Shown here one piece after another: positions 32,690 to 33,087 of a stretch of DNA of 33,087 bases. The position numbers were made by a program, and so were the translations under genes. Origin of the DNA: Deltaproteobacteria bacterium (GTDB taxonomy: Bacteria > Desulfobacterota > Dissulfuribacteria > Dissulfuribacterales > Dissulfuribacteraceae); assembly GCA_015494155.1 (NCBI GenBank), contig WGBU01000055.1, positions 1 to 33,087 on the forward strand. Direction: 5' to 3'. Numbering within the stretch: position 1 is the stretch's first letter; every line of letters starts with the position of its first letter. The notes under the pieces were generated by a model that had not been told where the DNA came from, did not search any database, and worked only from the letters and a program-made list of their open reading frames with translations.

Positions 32690-33087
32690 CTTTCCTCCTT
32701 AGCATGATGGCCCATATTTCCAATGGTAAGTGCCTCTTTCCCTTTGTCCGCTACTGATCTAAAGGGCTGTACTACGTGGGGTGCACCTGGTGGAAGAAGA
32801 CCTCTTATTACATCAACATCTTCTTGATCAAGGAGCCCTGGGACAAGGGTGGTCCTAAAATAGTGTGGTGTGCCACTTTCTGCGATTATTGCCAAAGAGT
32901 CCTTGATCCTTCCTGTGTCAACTTTAATACCGCAGAGGAGGTGATATTTTTCCAAGGGGGCCTTTATATCCATGGCTACGAGGTCGATTAGCCCCCTTTT
33001 TAATAGCTTTTCAATCACCTGGGGGTTTGTGCCATTGGTATCGAGCTTCACCTTAAATCCCATCTCTTTTATCTGTGCGATGGACTC
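32686..33087 (-). CDS. NrdG-like radical SAM activating protein, C-terminal part (cut by window edge)
   Basis: The frame is open to the window edge; ESIAQIKE precedes MGFKVKLDTNGTNP. The visible 133 residues match the C-terminal half of anaerobic ribonucleotide-reductase activating proteins (NrdG2-like): KLDTNGTNPQVIEKLL, LVAMDIKAPLEKY, YFRTTLVPGLL and the ending HVVQPFRSV. The radical SAM CxxxCxxC motif would lie off the window. These enzymes make the glycyl radical of the class III reductase in anaerobes. The last codon overlaps the start of the decayed methyltransferase (ATGA), so the two were once translated together. Confidence 0.75.
   Translation of the reverse strand, partial: ESIAQIKEMGFKVKLDTNGTNPQVIEKLLKRGLIDLVAMDIKAPLEKYHLLCGIKVDTGRIKDSLAIIAESGTPHYFRTTLVPGLLDQEDVDVIRGLLPPGAPHVVQPFRSVADKGKEALTIGNMGHHAKEER

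Overview
The window looks like part of the chromosome of an anaerobic, diazotrophic, Gram-negative bacterium. Desulfobacterota (former Deltaproteobacteria) is the best guess. The reasons are: a nif operon with the two PII-like genes nifI1 and nifI2 between nifH and nifD; a clostridial/green-sulfur-type NifD (long, with an insert) paired with a short NifK; sigma-54-type promoters; an outer-membrane porin; periplasmic heme (CxxCH) proteins; a tetrathionate-reductase-like molybdoenzyme; and a UGA-containing peroxiredoxin that reads as a selenoprotein. The assignment rests on gene content only. A sulfur-metabolising thermophile such as a Dissulfuribacter relative would fit, but this is inference.

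Layout: positions 1-1246 (minus) hold a truncated AAA-ATPase-like/PD-(D/E)XK protein. From 1538 to 5191 (all minus) come an OprP/O-like porin, a secreted single-heme DUF3365 protein, a DsrE-family protein and the Sec-peroxiredoxin, which is split by an in-frame UGA at 4940-4942 with a SECIS-like hairpin just downstream. From 5391 to 14118 (all minus) lies the compact operon nifH-nifI1-nifI2-nifD-nifK-nifE-nifN-nifB, with short gaps or stop/start overlaps and one hairpin between nifK and nifE. A 461-bp regulatory gap carries back-to-back sigma-54-like promoters for nifH (minus) and nifA (plus, 14580-16163).

From 16186 to 20694 (minus) there is a tightly coupled operon: transglutaminase-like protein, TtrB-like ferredoxin with a Tat signal, and TtrA-like molybdopterin oxidoreductase without one. 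No membrane (TtrC/NrfD) subunit is present. Diverging from it are a NorQ/CbbQ-type AAA+ ATPase and a NorD/CbbO-type von Willebrand protein. Then come two large cytoplasmic PAS sensor kinases (the second a hybrid with two receiver domains), a convergent hotdog thioesterase, and a methyl-accepting chemotaxis protein whose periplasmic sensor is a heme-binding DUF3365 domain. The right end holds a decayed SAM methyltransferase (internal deletion plus frameshift) and the C-terminal part of an NrdG-like radical SAM activase running off the edge.

The nif genes supply the nitrogenase structural proteins (HDK), cofactor assembly (ENB), post-translational switch-off (NifI1/I2) and the activator (NifA). 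nifV, nifS, nifU and Mo transport must lie elsewhere. The peroxiredoxin, DsrE, heme-sensor and kinase genes point to redox sensing and protection. The least explained unit is the transglutaminase-TtrB-TtrA operon facing the MoxR/VWA pair.
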